Assembly (NCBI GenBank): GCA_903958115.1
Contig: CAJBRS010000108.1
Location: 1 to 20,667 of the forward strand
Origin: an uncultured bacterium
GTDB lineage: Bacteria > Patescibacteriota > Minisyncoccia > Phycocordibacterales > CAWITU01
Direction of reading: 5' to 3'
DNA length: 20,667 bases
Positions 13,149-20,398 of the stretch are shown piece by piece. Position 1 is the stretch's first letter. The number at the start of each line of letters is the position of its first letter. Both the position numbers and the translations under genes were made by a program. A model generated the notes under the pieces. The model ran no database searches and had not been told where the DNA came from. It was given only the letters and a program-made list of their open reading frames with translations.

Positions 13149-13702
13149 TAAATAAAGTCAGAAAAAATAATAAATCAGGGTTCACAATCATAGAGACGCT
13201 TGTTGCTATAAGTGTCTTACTGATTGCTTTGGCTGGGCCACTAACGATCGCCTCTAAGGGTTTGTATTCCTCTTATTATTCTAGAGATGAAGTTACAGCT
13301 TTTTATCTGGCCCAAGAGGGGATCGAATATTTTAGAAATTTAAGAGACGCCAATTCACTCGCGGGTCAGTCTTGGGATAATCATTTTTCTGAATGTAGTG
13401 GAAAGTGTAGAATTGATGTGACAAACAATAATCCAGCTAATTCTGGTATAACTTCCTGCGCTAGTGACACCAACACTCTTCCAGGTTTTTCTTGCAATAG
13501 GCTTAATCTAGATACTAATAATATTTATGATTATTCTACTGGCACAAGTACTAACTTCACGCGGGAAATTACAGTGAAGACAATACCGAATGGTACAAAT
13601 CCAGTTGTAGAATATCAAATTACTTCTACCGTATCCTGGGTTAGTCCTTTACCTAATCACAGTATTACTTTGTCTGAAGATCTTACAAAATGGCAAAATT
13701 AA
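13145..13702 (+). CDS. PilV/GspI-type minor pilin
   Basis: The 185-residue product has a basic leader ending KSG, cleaved before FTIIETLVAISVLLIALAG, with Glu5. The following AFYLAQEGIEYFRNLRDAN (residues about 53-71) is the characteristic helix of PilV/GspI proteins in this kind of operon. Four cysteines lie in the globular part. It overlaps the preceding gene by 4 nt (ATGA). It is probably a priming-complex or tip subunit. Confidence 0.87.
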   Translation: MINKVRKNNKSGFTIIETLVAISVLLIALAGPLTIASKGLYSSYYSRDEVTAFYLAQEGIEYFRNLRDANSLAGQSWDNHFSECSGKCRIDVTNNNPANSGITSCASDTNTLPGFSCNRLNLDTNNIYDYSTGTSTNFTREITVKTIPNGTNPVVEYQITSTVSWVSPLPNHSITLSEDLTKWQN

Positions 13703-13713
13703 TTATGAAAAAA

Positions 13714-13741
13714 AGTATGAAGTATAAAGTGTGGAATATGA
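13714..13741 (-). repeat. TATACTT/CATACTT repeat before the GspK/PilX-like gene
   Basis: On the plus strand this reads AGTATGAAGTATAAAG (13714-13729) followed by TGTGGAATATGA. It closely matches 18294-18317, with one gap and a few substitutions, and is the reverse complement of the motif in pilD. It fills the gap after the PilV-type gene and supplies a TATAAA 9 nt before the preferred start. Confidence 0.55.
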
Positions 13742-14271
13742 AGGGCAAGAGAGGCTTCACGGTGCTTTTTGCCGTGCTTATTTCAAGCATTCTTCTTTCA
13801 ATTGGTATCGCCATTCTTGATCTTACCCTAAAGCAATTTACACTCTCTTCTGTTAGTAAGGATTCACAGATTGCTTTTTATGCCGCTGATACTGGACAGG
13901 AATGTGCTATGTATTGGGATCATGTGAATGATCAGACTGGGGCAACTTCTACCAGTAGTTTTGCTACTTCATCAGCATCATCTGTCTCTAATCCTCCTTC
14001 TACTATGACTTGTGAGGGATCGCTAATAGACACCACCACGGCTGGAGTGGGTAGCTATCTGGTAGCTGACTCAAATGACGCTACCACAACATTCTGGATC
14101 CATTATTCTGGCGGGACATCTGTTTTAACATCACCTTGTGCCAGTGTTGTGATAAGTAAGGTGTCTAACGCAGATGGTTCAATTGCTACAGTTATTCAAA
14201 CCAAGGGATACAATACCTGTGATCCAACTAACCGTTATCGTACAGAACGTGGTCTAAAAGCCACTTACTAA
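13738..14271 (+). CDS. PilX/GspK-like minor pilin without Glu5
   Basis: The product is about 177 residues. With the ATG at 13738 the leader is MKGKRG, cleaved before FTVLFAVLISSILLSIGIAI. The residue at mature position 5 is Phe, not Glu; loss of Glu5 is typical of GspK/PilX-type tip subunits. AFYAADTGQECAMYW (about 50-64) is the conserved helix after the membrane segment. In-frame ATGs at 13690, 13705 and 13717 would add up to 16 residues, most of them encoded by a dispersed repeat, so I prefer 13738; the leader then has normal length. It is the last gene of the pilus locus. Confidence 0.82.
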   Translation: MKGKRGFTVLFAVLISSILLSIGIAILDLTLKQFTLSSVSKDSQIAFYAADTGQECAMYWDHVNDQTGATSTSSFATSSASSVSNPPSTMTCEGSLIDTTTAGVGSYLVADSNDATTTFWIHYSGGTSVLTSPCASVVISKVSNADGSIATVIQTKGYNTCDPTNRYRTERGLKATY

Positions 14272-14292
14272 TAATGGTCAAATCTCCGAATA

Positions 14293-14301
14293 TGGTAAAA
14301 T
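14293..14301 (+). promoter_or_regulatory. Extended -10 promoter of ligA
   Basis: TGGTAAAAT, one mismatch from TGnTATAAT, ends 7 nt before the ATG at 14309. It overlaps the alternative ATG at 14300, which argues for the start at 14309. Confidence 0.5.
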
Positions 14302-14308
14302 GGGCTTT

Positions 14309-16345
14309 ATGAAAAGTAGAGCTTCTAAGGAAATAATTGAACGACTGGCCAAATTAAAGGCTTCTATTGAGTATCATCGTTATAACTATCACGTACTTGA
14401 TAAGCCGGAGATATCAGATGAGGCTCTCGACTCTCTTAAAAATGAGTTAGTAAAAATTGAGACAGAGTACCCAGAGTTAATCACTCCAGATTCGCCGTCT
14501 CAACGTGTGGCAGGGACGCCTCTTCCGGAGTTTAAAAAAGTGGCGCATAAGGTGCCGCAGTGGTCTTTCAACGATGCTTTTACTATTGAAGACATAAAAG
14601 AGTTCGACGCTCGCACAAAGAGATTTTTAAAAAGTGAAACAGGTAAAGATATTTGGCCGTCATATGTTTGTGAGTTGAAAATTGATGGATTGAAGATCGT
14701 TTCGGAGTATAAAAATGGATTGTTGGTTGCTGCAGCTACGCGAGGAGATGGAAAGGTGGGAGAGGATGTGACTATGAATATTCGCACCATTGAATCAGTG
14801 CCACTTCGTCTGAATAAAGATGTTGATATTATTGTCGAGGGGGAAGTGTGGTTATCTAAAAGTAATTTTGAAAAATTAAACAAAGAGCAAGAGAGAAAAG
14901 GAAAGCCACTTTTTGCCAATCCGAGAAATGTTGCAGCCGGGTCTATTCGTCAGCTTGACCCTTCTATTGTGGCAGAACGAAGACTTGAGACTTTTACATA
15001 CGATATCGCTTCTTATGGAGAAAAGATGCCAGCAAAACAGGAATTAGAGCTTACTCTTTTAAATGAGCTTGGTTTTAAGGTAAACAAATATTTTGAACCA
15101 TGCCGTGACATAGATGAGGTTATTTCTTTTTGGCAAAAATGGCAGAAGAAAAAAGACAGTTTAGATTATTTTATTGATGGTGTTGTGGTGAAGGTAAATG
15201 AAAAAGAATACCAAGATATTTTGGGATTTACCGGCAAAGCACCTCGCTATGGTATTGCATTTAAATTTCAAGCAGAGCAGGTGACTACTATTGTAGAAGA
15301 TATCCAGTTGCAGATAGGGCGTACTGGAGTGCTTACTCCTGTGGCTCATCTAAGGCCTGTCTTGGTGGCTGGTTCTACAGTGTCTCGCGCGACACTTCAC
15401 AATGAAGACGAAATTAAGAGGCTCGATGTTCGTGTTGGTGATACTGTTATTCTGCAAAAGGCTGGAGATGTTATTCCTGATATTGTAAAAGTTTTAACAG
15501 AGTTTCGTAGTGGTAAGGAAAAGCCGTATGTTTTTCCGAAAAAAGTATCGGAGTGTGGAGGTGACGGGTCTATAGAAAGAATCCCAGGTCAGGCTGCATA
15601 TCGCTGTGTCTTTAAAAATTCATTTGCTGTTCAGCGACGACGACTTTATCATTTTGCTTCCAAGCATGCTTTCGATATTGATGGTCTTGGACCTAAAATT
15701 GTTGATAAGCTTTTGGACAGTCAGCTTATCTCTAATGCTTCAGATATTTTTTCTTTGAAGGCTGGAGATCTAGCAACTCTTGAAGGGTTTAAGGAAAAAT
15801 CAGTGACAAATTTGCTTGAGGCTATCGAAAAAGCTCGCGATGTCAGTCTGGCTCGATTTATAATTTCTTTATCAATTCCGCAGGTGGGTGAGGAGACAGC
15901 AAATGATTTGGCAGTGCATTTTAAAACTCTCGATAGTCTCCGAGAAGCTTCCGTCGAAGAGATGCAAGCGATTAATGGAGTGGGTGATGTGGTGGCCGAG
16001 TCGATTTATTCTTGGTTTAGAGACGGGATTAATAAAGAGGCAGTACAGAAATTATTGAAACAGGTTCGAATCAAGCACGAAGATTCTGTCAGAACAACAT
16101 CAAAAAAACAAACTCTATCAGGTAAGACTTTTGTTTTGACCGGTACACTTCCGACTCTTGAGAGAGATGAAGCAAAAGAGAAGATCAGGGTTCTTGGAGG
16201 AAATGTTTCTAGTTCTGTATCTGCTAAGACTGATTATGTGGTGGCTGGGGAGAGCGCTGGCTCTAAATACGATAAGGCTGTAGAGCTCGGTGTCACTATT
16301 CTTGATGAAGATGAATTCTTGAAATTGCTAGAAACAGGCGTATAA
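14309..16345 (+). CDS. ligA: NAD-dependent DNA ligase LigA
   Basis: LigA seals nicks in replication and repair using NAD+. The 678-residue product has domain Ia with the YHRYNYHVLDKPEISD region (22-37), the adenylation motif with catalytic Lys124 in CELKIDG (121-127), TRGDGKVGED (144-153), an OB fold with IGRTGVLTPVA (336-346), a zinc-finger position, helix-hairpin-helix repeats and a C-terminal BRCT domain (about 604-677). Two of four zinc-finger cysteines are missing: Cys416 and Cys433 remain, while the other positions read Asp419 and Ser438. A start at 14300 would add MGF, but that ATG lies in the -10 box. The first ORF codons and motif spacing are otherwise normal. Confidence 0.97.
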   Translation: MKSRASKEIIERLAKLKASIEYHRYNYHVLDKPEISDEALDSLKNELVKIETEYPELITPDSPSQRVAGTPLPEFKKVAHKVPQWSFNDAFTIEDIKEFDARTKRFLKSETGKDIWPSYVCELKIDGLKIVSEYKNGLLVAAATRGDGKVGEDVTMNIRTIESVPLRLNKDVDIIVEGEVWLSKSNFEKLNKEQERKGKPLFANPRNVAAGSIRQLDPSIVAERRLETFTYDIASYGEKMPAKQELELTLLNELGFKVNKYFEPCRDIDEVISFWQKWQKKKDSLDYFIDGVVVKVNEKEYQDILGFTGKAPRYGIAFKFQAEQVTTIVEDIQLQIGRTGVLTPVAHLRPVLVAGSTVSRATLHNEDEIKRLDVRVGDTVILQKAGDVIPDIVKVLTEFRSGKEKPYVFPKKVSECGGDGSIERIPGQAAYRCVFKNSFAVQRRRLYHFASKHAFDIDGLGPKIVDKLLDSQLISNASDIFSLKAGDLATLEGFKEKSVTNLLEAIEKARDVSLARFIISLSIPQVGEETANDLAVHFKTLDSLREASVEEMQAINGVGDVVAESIYSWFRDGINKEAVQKLLKQVRIKHEDSVRTTSKKQTLSGKTFVLTGTLPTLERDEAKEKIRVLGGNVSSSVSAKTDYVVAGESAGSKYDKAVELGVTILDEDEFLKLLETGV

Positions 16346-16346
16346 T
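16341..16346 (+). promoter_or_regulatory. -10 box overlapping the ligA stop
   Basis: TATAAT spans the ligA stop codon (16343-16345) and lies 28 nt before the ATG at 16375. It has no TGn extension. It probably serves the small acidic gene and gatCA. Confidence 0.45.
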
Positions 16347-16374
16347 TGGCTTATTAATTCTTAATTAAATCGAC

Positions 16375-16590
16375 ATGACAGACGAATCACCAAAGACACC
16401 ATTTACATCAGCCGAACAGCAAGAATTGGCAGACCAGATGGCCCAAGAGGGAATTACTGAGATACAGACTATCGCCGGAAGTCGAGCAGAGGAAGCAGAT
16501 TTATTCCCAGATGGTACAATTCCTCCTCAAAATGAAATGGGTGCAGACAGAGGAGCTGAAGTAGAAGTAGTAACCGAAGAAGAAAAATAG
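16375..16590 (+). CDS. Small acidic protein of unknown function
   Basis: The 71-residue product is strongly acidic, ends EVEVVTEEEK, and has no cysteine, membrane helix or signal peptide. It looks largely disordered, with one possible helix at about 11-26 (TSAEQQELADQMAQEG). I recognise no family. It lies 1 nt before gatC and follows a -10 box, so it is probably co-transcribed with gatC and gatA. Confidence 0.7.
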   Translation: MTDESPKTPFTSAEQQELADQMAQEGITEIQTIAGSRAEEADLFPDGTIPPQNEMGADRGAEVEVVTEEEK

Positions 16591-16591
16591 C

Positions 16592-16870
16592 ATGATCACT
16601 GTCGCCGATATTGAAAAACTAAGCCAGTTGGCTCGGATTGATGTTTCTGATGAAGAAAAAGCTTCACTAGCTAAAGAGATTGAGGCTATTTTGTCGTATG
16701 TGGCAGAAATTCAGAAAGCATCGGCGGATGCTCCTGTTAAAGAGGATTATCTTAGAAATGTTTTTCGAGGGGATGTTGAAACACACGAGAGTGGTATATT
16801 TACTGAAAAGCTTTTGGCAGCATCGCCGGACAGGGAGGGACAGTATTTTAAAGTGAAAAAGATACTCTAA
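16592..16870 (+). CDS. gatC: Glu-tRNA(Gln)/Asp-tRNA(Asn) amidotransferase subunit C
   Basis: GatC is the small subunit that wraps GatA and GatB in the transamidation of misacylated Glu-tRNA(Gln) or Asp-tRNA(Asn). The 92-residue product begins ITVADIEKLSQLARIDVSDEE, the standard GatC N-terminal helix pair, followed by EIEAILSYVAEIQK. The extended C-terminal segment carries LRNVFRGDV, close to the usual LR.D...... region. Its length is normal. The TAA shares one base with the gatA start (TAATG). Confidence 0.94.
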   Translation: MITVADIEKLSQLARIDVSDEEKASLAKEIEAILSYVAEIQKASADAPVKEDYLRNVFRGDVETHESGIFTEKLLAASPDREGQYFKVKKIL

Positions 16871-18291
16871 TGATTAATACAAAAGAACTGACAATCAAAA
16901 AAACTCATGAGGCCTTGAAGAAAGGCGATTTTACTGTTTTGGAATTAGCTGAAACATATCTAAAAAATATTGAAGAAAAAAATAAGGATATCAACGCGTA
17001 TTTAGAGGTATTCGACGACATCAAAGAACAGGCTGAGATAGCACAAAAAAAGTTCTCTGACGGTACGGCCACAATTTTGACAGGTATTCCTATGGCAGTG
17101 AAGGATAATATTCTCATTGATGGTCGTAAGGTTGGTGCGGCCTCAAAAATCTTAAAAAATTATGTTGCTTCGTATGACGCTACCGCTATTTCTAAATTAA
17201 AAAAGGAAGGGGTCGTCTTTTTGGGCCGAGCTAATATGGATGAATTTGCTATGGGTGGCTCAACAGAAAATTCTGCCTATGGTCCTACCAAAAATCCCTA
17301 CGATCTAGAGAGAGTTTCAGGAGGATCTTCAGGAGGATCAGTTGCGGCGGTGGCTATGGAAGGTGCTTTGGTGGCTCTCGGTTCTGATACTGGGGGTTCA
17401 GTCCGCCAGCCTTCTAGTTTTTGTGGGACGGTTGGACTCAAGCCTACATATGGAAGAGTATCTCGACACGGCTTGATGGCTATGGGATCTTCACTTGATC
17501 AGATCGGGACTATCGGGAAAAATGTTGATGATGCTGAGATTGTTTTTAAAAATATTTTAGGTAAGGATATTTTTGATAGTACTTCACAGGATGCTCCAGA
17601 AAATATTTCCACAACAAAACCCAAGAAGATAGGGGTGCCATTCTCTTTTTTGAAACAGGGAGGTATTGATGAATCAGTTCTCTCTAATTTTAATGAGACA
17701 GTCGAAAAGCTAAAGAAAGAAGGATATGAAATTGTGGATATTGATTTACCAAACAATCACTATTCTTTGGCGGTGTATTACATCTTGATGCCGGCCGAAG
17801 TTTCTTCCAACATGTCACGTTTTGATGGGGTGAAATATGGTGAGCATAAGGATGGGAAAAATCTTTTAGAAGATTATATGTTGACTCGTGGAGAAGGGTT
17901 GGGTAAGGAAGTGCGTCGACGTATTATTTTGGGTACATATGTTCTGTCCGCTGGTTATTATGATGCTTATTATCATAAGGCAAATAAAGTGCGCGCTCTG
18001 ATCGCTGATGATTTTAGAAAGGCTTTTGAAAAAGTCGATGTTATTTTGACTCCCACATCTCCAACACCAGCATTTAAAATAGGAGAGAAAAGTGCAGATC
18101 CAATTTCTATGTATCTTGCCGATATATTTACAGTGACAGCGAATCTTGTTGGTACGCCAGCTCTTTCTGTACCATCTGGATTTACTGAGAAGGATGGTAA
18201 GAAGTTGCCACTTGGTGTTCAGATCACTGCTCCACATTTTAGAGAAGATGCATTGTTTGATGTTGGTAGAAGTATTGAAGGAAGGGTATAA
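16870..18291 (+). CDS. gatA: Glu-tRNA(Gln)/Asp-tRNA(Asn) amidotransferase subunit A
   Basis: GatA is the amidase-signature subunit that releases ammonia from glutamine and channels it to GatB. The 473-residue product shows the Lys-cis-Ser-Ser triad: Lys78 in MAVKDN, Ser153 in GGSSGGS (151-157) and Ser177 in GSDTGGSVRQP (171-181). GRANMDEFAMGGSTENSAYG (119-138) is the typical GatA block. It overlaps gatC by one base. No gatB or gatD/gatE is present in the window, so the catalytic kinase subunit must be encoded elsewhere if the pathway is complete. Confidence 0.97.
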   Translation: MINTKELTIKKTHEALKKGDFTVLELAETYLKNIEEKNKDINAYLEVFDDIKEQAEIAQKKFSDGTATILTGIPMAVKDNILIDGRKVGAASKILKNYVASYDATAISKLKKEGVVFLGRANMDEFAMGGSTENSAYGPTKNPYDLERVSGGSSGGSVAAVAMEGALVALGSDTGGSVRQPSSFCGTVGLKPTYGRVSRHGLMAMGSSLDQIGTIGKNVDDAEIVFKNILGKDIFDSTSQDAPENISTTKPKKIGVPFSFLKQGGIDESVLSNFNETVEKLKKEGYEIVDIDLPNNHYSLAVYYILMPAEVSSNMSRFDGVKYGEHKDGKNLLEDYMLTRGEGLGKEVRRRIILGTYVLSAGYYDAYYHKANKVRALIADDFRKAFEKVDVILTPTSPTPAFKIGEKSADPISMYLADIFTVTANLVGTPALSVPSGFTEKDGKKLPLGVQITAPHFREDALFDVGRSIEGRV

Positions 18292-18350
18292 AATATGAAG
18301 TATAGAGGGATGGAATACCCTTCATACTTTATACTAAATACTATATACTT
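18292..18350. repeat. Repeat-built imperfect hairpin between gatA and the HEPN-like gene
   Basis: The left arm 18292-18309 and right arm 18318-18335 pair over 18 positions, 14 as Watson-Crick and 2 more as G-U, around an 8-nt loop. The arms are made of the TATACTT/CATACTT motifs also seen in pilD and at 13714. The right side continues to TATACT at 18344-18349, which ends 9 nt before the next ATG and could be a -10 box. The hairpin has no T-run, so it is not a standard terminator. Confidence 0.5.
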
Positions 18351-18358
18351 ATCACCAT

Positions 18359-19054
18359 ATGGCAGACGCTAAAAAAGGTGGTCCTAAAAAAGATTCCAAA
18401 AAACCAGCTCCTCCAGCTCCGAGCCCTCACAGAGTTCCTATACTTATTATTATCTGGGTTGTTATTATTTGTTTTTTTGTTAGCTATATTTCCTCTAGAC
18501 TTGGTTTTGCTTCCGTTTATGATTTTGGTAATGCAATATTACTTTTTGTGGCTAATATTATCGAGCCGCTTAGTTTTATTTCCGTATTTATATCATTAAT
18601 ACTTTTGATGGCGATCATTTATACTTCTTTCTTGATGGGGGAACTTAAAAAGGAAATAAAAGCTAAGCTTGAAAGCGGTAGAGAATCTAGCAAGGAAACT
18701 TCTGGCGGTCCAGCTGATGTTGCTATACCAGCTGGTCACGAGAATGAAAAATGGGTCAAGATTAAAAATCATATAGAATCCGGAAATCCAAATGATTGGC
18801 GTCTAGCCATTATTGAAGCCGATATTCTCTTAGAAGAGATGTTGGAAAAAATGGGCTATCACGGAAATGGTATTGGAGAGATGTTAAAGACTGTCGAGAA
18901 GAGCGATTTCCATACATTAGACGATGCTTGGGAGGCCCATAAGGTGCGAAATAATATTGCTCACCAAGGAAGTGATTTCTCTCTTTCTTCTGCTGAAGCT
19001 AAACGCGCTATTGATATGTACCAGAGAGTTTTTGAAGAATTCTTTTACATCTAA
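18359..19054 (+). CDS. Membrane-anchored protein with a HEPN-like C-terminal domain
   Basis: The 231-residue product starts with a Lys/Pro-rich cytoplasmic segment (1-25), then two or three hydrophobic helices (about 26-45 and 70-92, possibly 55-68), and a Lys/Glu/Ser-rich linker to about 130. The C-terminal domain (about 131-231) is all helical. It contains DWRLAIIEADILLEEMLEKMG (146-166) and HKVRNNIAHQGSDF (194-207). RNNIAH (197-202) fits the R-x4-H motif that forms the active site in HEPN ribonucleases, and the helix before it has the usual position. The domain could equally be a catalytically inactive relative. No nucleotidyltransferase or antitoxin partner is adjacent. Homologues seem common in Patescibacteria as hypothetical proteins, but I rely on the motif here. 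Confidence 0.85.
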   Translation: MADAKKGGPKKDSKKPAPPAPSPHRVPILIIIWVVIICFFVSYISSRLGFASVYDFGNAILLFVANIIEPLSFISVFISLILLMAIIYTSFLMGELKKEIKAKLESGRESSKETSGGPADVAIPAGHENEKWVKIKNHIESGNPNDWRLAIIEADILLEEMLEKMGYHGNGIGEMLKTVEKSDFHTLDDAWEAHKVRNNIAHQGSDFSLSSAEAKRAIDMYQRVFEEFFYI

Positions 19055-19077
19055 TAAAGACGAATTTTTTTGCGCTC

Positions 19078-19650
19078 CTATTCAAACTTATCAAATGTAA
19101 AATACGTCATCATCCCGACGGGGATTTTGTAATATTTTTCGATGACAACGCGGGGGTTTTCTAGTACGGCTTTGTTCCAATCCAAGTCGAGCAGAGCAGC
19201 AATCTTTCTCAGGTCTTCCTCACTTTGTCCTTCTAGCTCTACATACGTCGGCACGCGTGGCCAAGTATCAATATCTACTACAACATTATTTAACTCAAAG
19301 GTGTGGCGTTTCTTTTCTTGATGACGGAAGCTGACAAAACCAAGCCTATTTAACAAGAGCTCTGCTTTGTCTTTATCGCTTACCTCGAATTCTATTTCTT
19401 CTGTGTCTCCTATGGCGTGGCTGTTGCGATGTTTGAAAGTGAGTTCGGTTTTGTCGTTTCTGGTTCTAAGTCGAAGTAAGGATTTTCCACCATCTCGCCA
19501 AGTGAATTCTTTATCATAGATAATTACTTCTTGTAGTAAATCCTCACCAAGATCTTTAGCCTCGAGATCCCTTAACTTTTTAATCAAGACTTCTTTATCT
19601 ATTTCTAAAAATCTAACTTCTACTTCTTTATTGTCTGGTGTTGAGGACAT
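19078..19650 (-). CDS. CYTH-domain protein (CyaB/ThTPase-like)
   Basis: CYTH proteins form a triphosphate-binding tunnel and act as class IV adenylate cyclases, thiamine triphosphatases or inorganic triphosphatases. The 190-residue product shows the N-terminal signature EVEVRF (9-14), that is ExEx(R) where Lys is usual. Further typical strands are SLLRLRTRNDKTELTFKHR (57-75), DTEEIEFEV (82-90), KKRHTFELNNVVVDIDTW (113-130) and PTYVELEGQSEEDL (134-147). The alternating charged residues that line the tunnel are present. The substrate cannot be told from sequence. It is convergent with the HEPN-like gene and follows the small membrane protein gene by 28 nt on the same strand. Confidence 0.88.
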   Translation of the reverse strand: MSSTPDNKEVEVRFLEIDKEVLIKKLRDLEAKDLGEDLLQEVIIYDKEFTWRDGGKSLLRLRTRNDKTELTFKHRNSHAIGDTEEIEFEVSDKDKAELLLNRLGFVSFRHQEKKRHTFELNNVVVDIDTWPRVPTYVELEGQSEEDLRKIAALLDLDWNKAVLENPRVVIEKYYKIPVGMMTYFTFDKFE

Positions 19651-19678
19651 TTTTGATCAAATAGAAATAGTTTAAACT

Positions 19679-20086
19679 CTATTGGATGGTATTTGAGCTA
19701 GCATCTGGTTGAGACTGCAGATTTGTTTTTCTTGTGGTTATGAAAGCTGGTATTATTAGGCCGAAGATGGCCCCACCAAAAACTGACAAAATCAAGTTGA
19801 ATAGTCCTAAGAGTATGTAACCAAAATTGTTAAGCATTTTTTTCTTCGCCAGTAACAATACAAAAATTACAAGGATATATATCATATAAAAACTTACACC
19901 AACCCTCCTGCCTATTTCGTAGTTAGTTTCGAAATTATGAATTGTTCCTACAGAATATATAAATACGCCCAGAATAAAACCAAAGGCAAATCCCAAGATT
20001 ATCCCGAGAAGTAAATACGCTAAATAAAAACCTATGGCCTCCTTCCAATTTCTCTCGTATGAAAAATCACTTAATTTTTTAAACAT
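19679..20086 (-). CDS. Small polytopic membrane protein
   Basis: The 135-residue product has a short basic, aromatic N-terminus (MFKKLSDFSYERNWKEAIGF), then hydrophobic segments near 18-45, 63-80 and 88-117 with several GxxxG-like patterns (GIILGFAFGFILG, GGAIFG), and a polar tail. I recognise a type common in Patescibacteria but no known function. Transcription would start at the ATG itself, given the extended -10 box at 20101-20093. Upstream on the same strand is tRNA-Asp. Confidence 0.82.
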   Translation of the reverse strand: MFKKLSDFSYERNWKEAIGFYLAYLLLGIILGFAFGFILGVFIYSVGTIHNFETNYEIGRRVGVSFYMIYILVIFVLLLAKKKMLNNFGYILLGLFNLILSVFGGAIFGLIIPAFITTRKTNLQSQPDASSNTIQ

Positions 20087-20092
20087 GTCAAT

Positions 20093-20101
20093 ATTATACC
20101 A
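20093..20101 (-). promoter_or_regulatory. Extended -10 promoter of the small membrane protein gene
   Basis: On the minus strand this reads TGGTATAAT, a full match to TGnTATAAT. Six bases separate it from the ATG at 20086, so the +1 would be at or next to the A of the start codon. This is the clearest leaderless arrangement in the window. Confidence 0.65.
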
Positions 20102-20131
20102 TGACCCTTTTTTTTGTGGAGATGTAAAAAT

Positions 20132-20209
20132 TGGCGCGGTCGACCGGACTTGAACCGGCAGCCTCTCCCGTGACAGGGGAGTGCTCTAACCAAATTGAGC
20201 TACGACCGC
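20132..20209 (-). tRNA. tRNA-Asp (anticodon GTC)
   Basis: On the minus strand the acceptor strands GCGGTCG and CGACCGC pair perfectly. The D stem is GCTC/GAGC, the anticodon arm CTCCC-CTGTCAC-GGGAG gives GTC, and the T arm is GCCGG-TTCAAGT-CCGGT (one G-T pair). G73 is followed by an encoded CCA (20134-20132). Confidence 0.97.
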
Positions 20210-20213
20210 ATGT

Positions 20214-20244
20214 TGCCCTATTGGGCAGTGGCATTACTTTAGCA
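20214..20244 (-). promoter_or_regulatory. Possible promoter and leader hairpin of tRNA-Asp
   Basis: On the minus strand TGCTAAAGT (20244-20236) resembles an extended -10 box. A perfect 5-bp hairpin, TGCCC-TATT-GGGCA (20214-20227), would lie in the short leader just before the tRNA 5' end. Confidence 0.35.
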
Positions 20245-20271
20245 GATTTTGCGTGGGTCGGCAATTACCTG

Positions 20272-20299
20272 TTGCAAAACCCTGAAAATGTAGTAGAAT
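20272..20299 (+). promoter_or_regulatory. Promoter of the tRNA-fMet locus
   Basis: TTGCAA (20272-20277) and TAGAAT (20294-20299) are spaced by 16 nt. Initiation would fall near 20306, just upstream of the tRNA-fMet half-copy at 20313, so the half-copy should be part of the primary transcript. Confidence 0.5.
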
Positions 20300-20312
20300 C
20301 ATAAAACTATAT

Positions 20313-20393
20313 AGCGGGGTAGAGAAGTAGTATCTCGCGAAAGGACTGAAGACTCATAACCTCTGGAGTTTTTGGTAAGGATTTTAAAAGAGG
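20313..20393 (+). pseudogene. Broken initiator-tRNA copy (5' half only)
   Basis: Bases 20311-20337 are identical to 20397-20423, which cover the acceptor 5' strand, the D arm and position 26 of the intact tRNA-fMet. After that the two diverge. CTCATAACCTC recurs at 20353-20363, matching the anticodon loop and the first bases of its 3' stem, but the stem does not pair. No T arm and no CCCCGC acceptor 3' strand follow. It cannot fold as a tRNA. CCTCT (20360-20364) can pair with AGAGG (20389-20393). I read it as a decayed tandem duplicate that is still transcribed. Confidence 0.7.
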
Positions 20394-20398
20394 CACAT

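Noticed and set aside
14500..14919. 139-residue open frame on the minus strand inside ligA
   Set aside because: It is fully antisense to conserved adenylation-domain sequence, has low-complexity Ser/Phe content and no recognisable domain.
17866..18237. 123-residue open frame on the minus strand inside gatA
   Set aside because: It is antisense to conserved GatA sequence and is rich in Ile, Ser and Thr, as expected for a shadow frame.
18359..19650. Toxin-antitoxin pair formed by the HEPN-like and CYTH genes
   Set aside because: The two genes are convergent, not co-transcribed, and CYTH proteins are not known as HEPN antitoxins.
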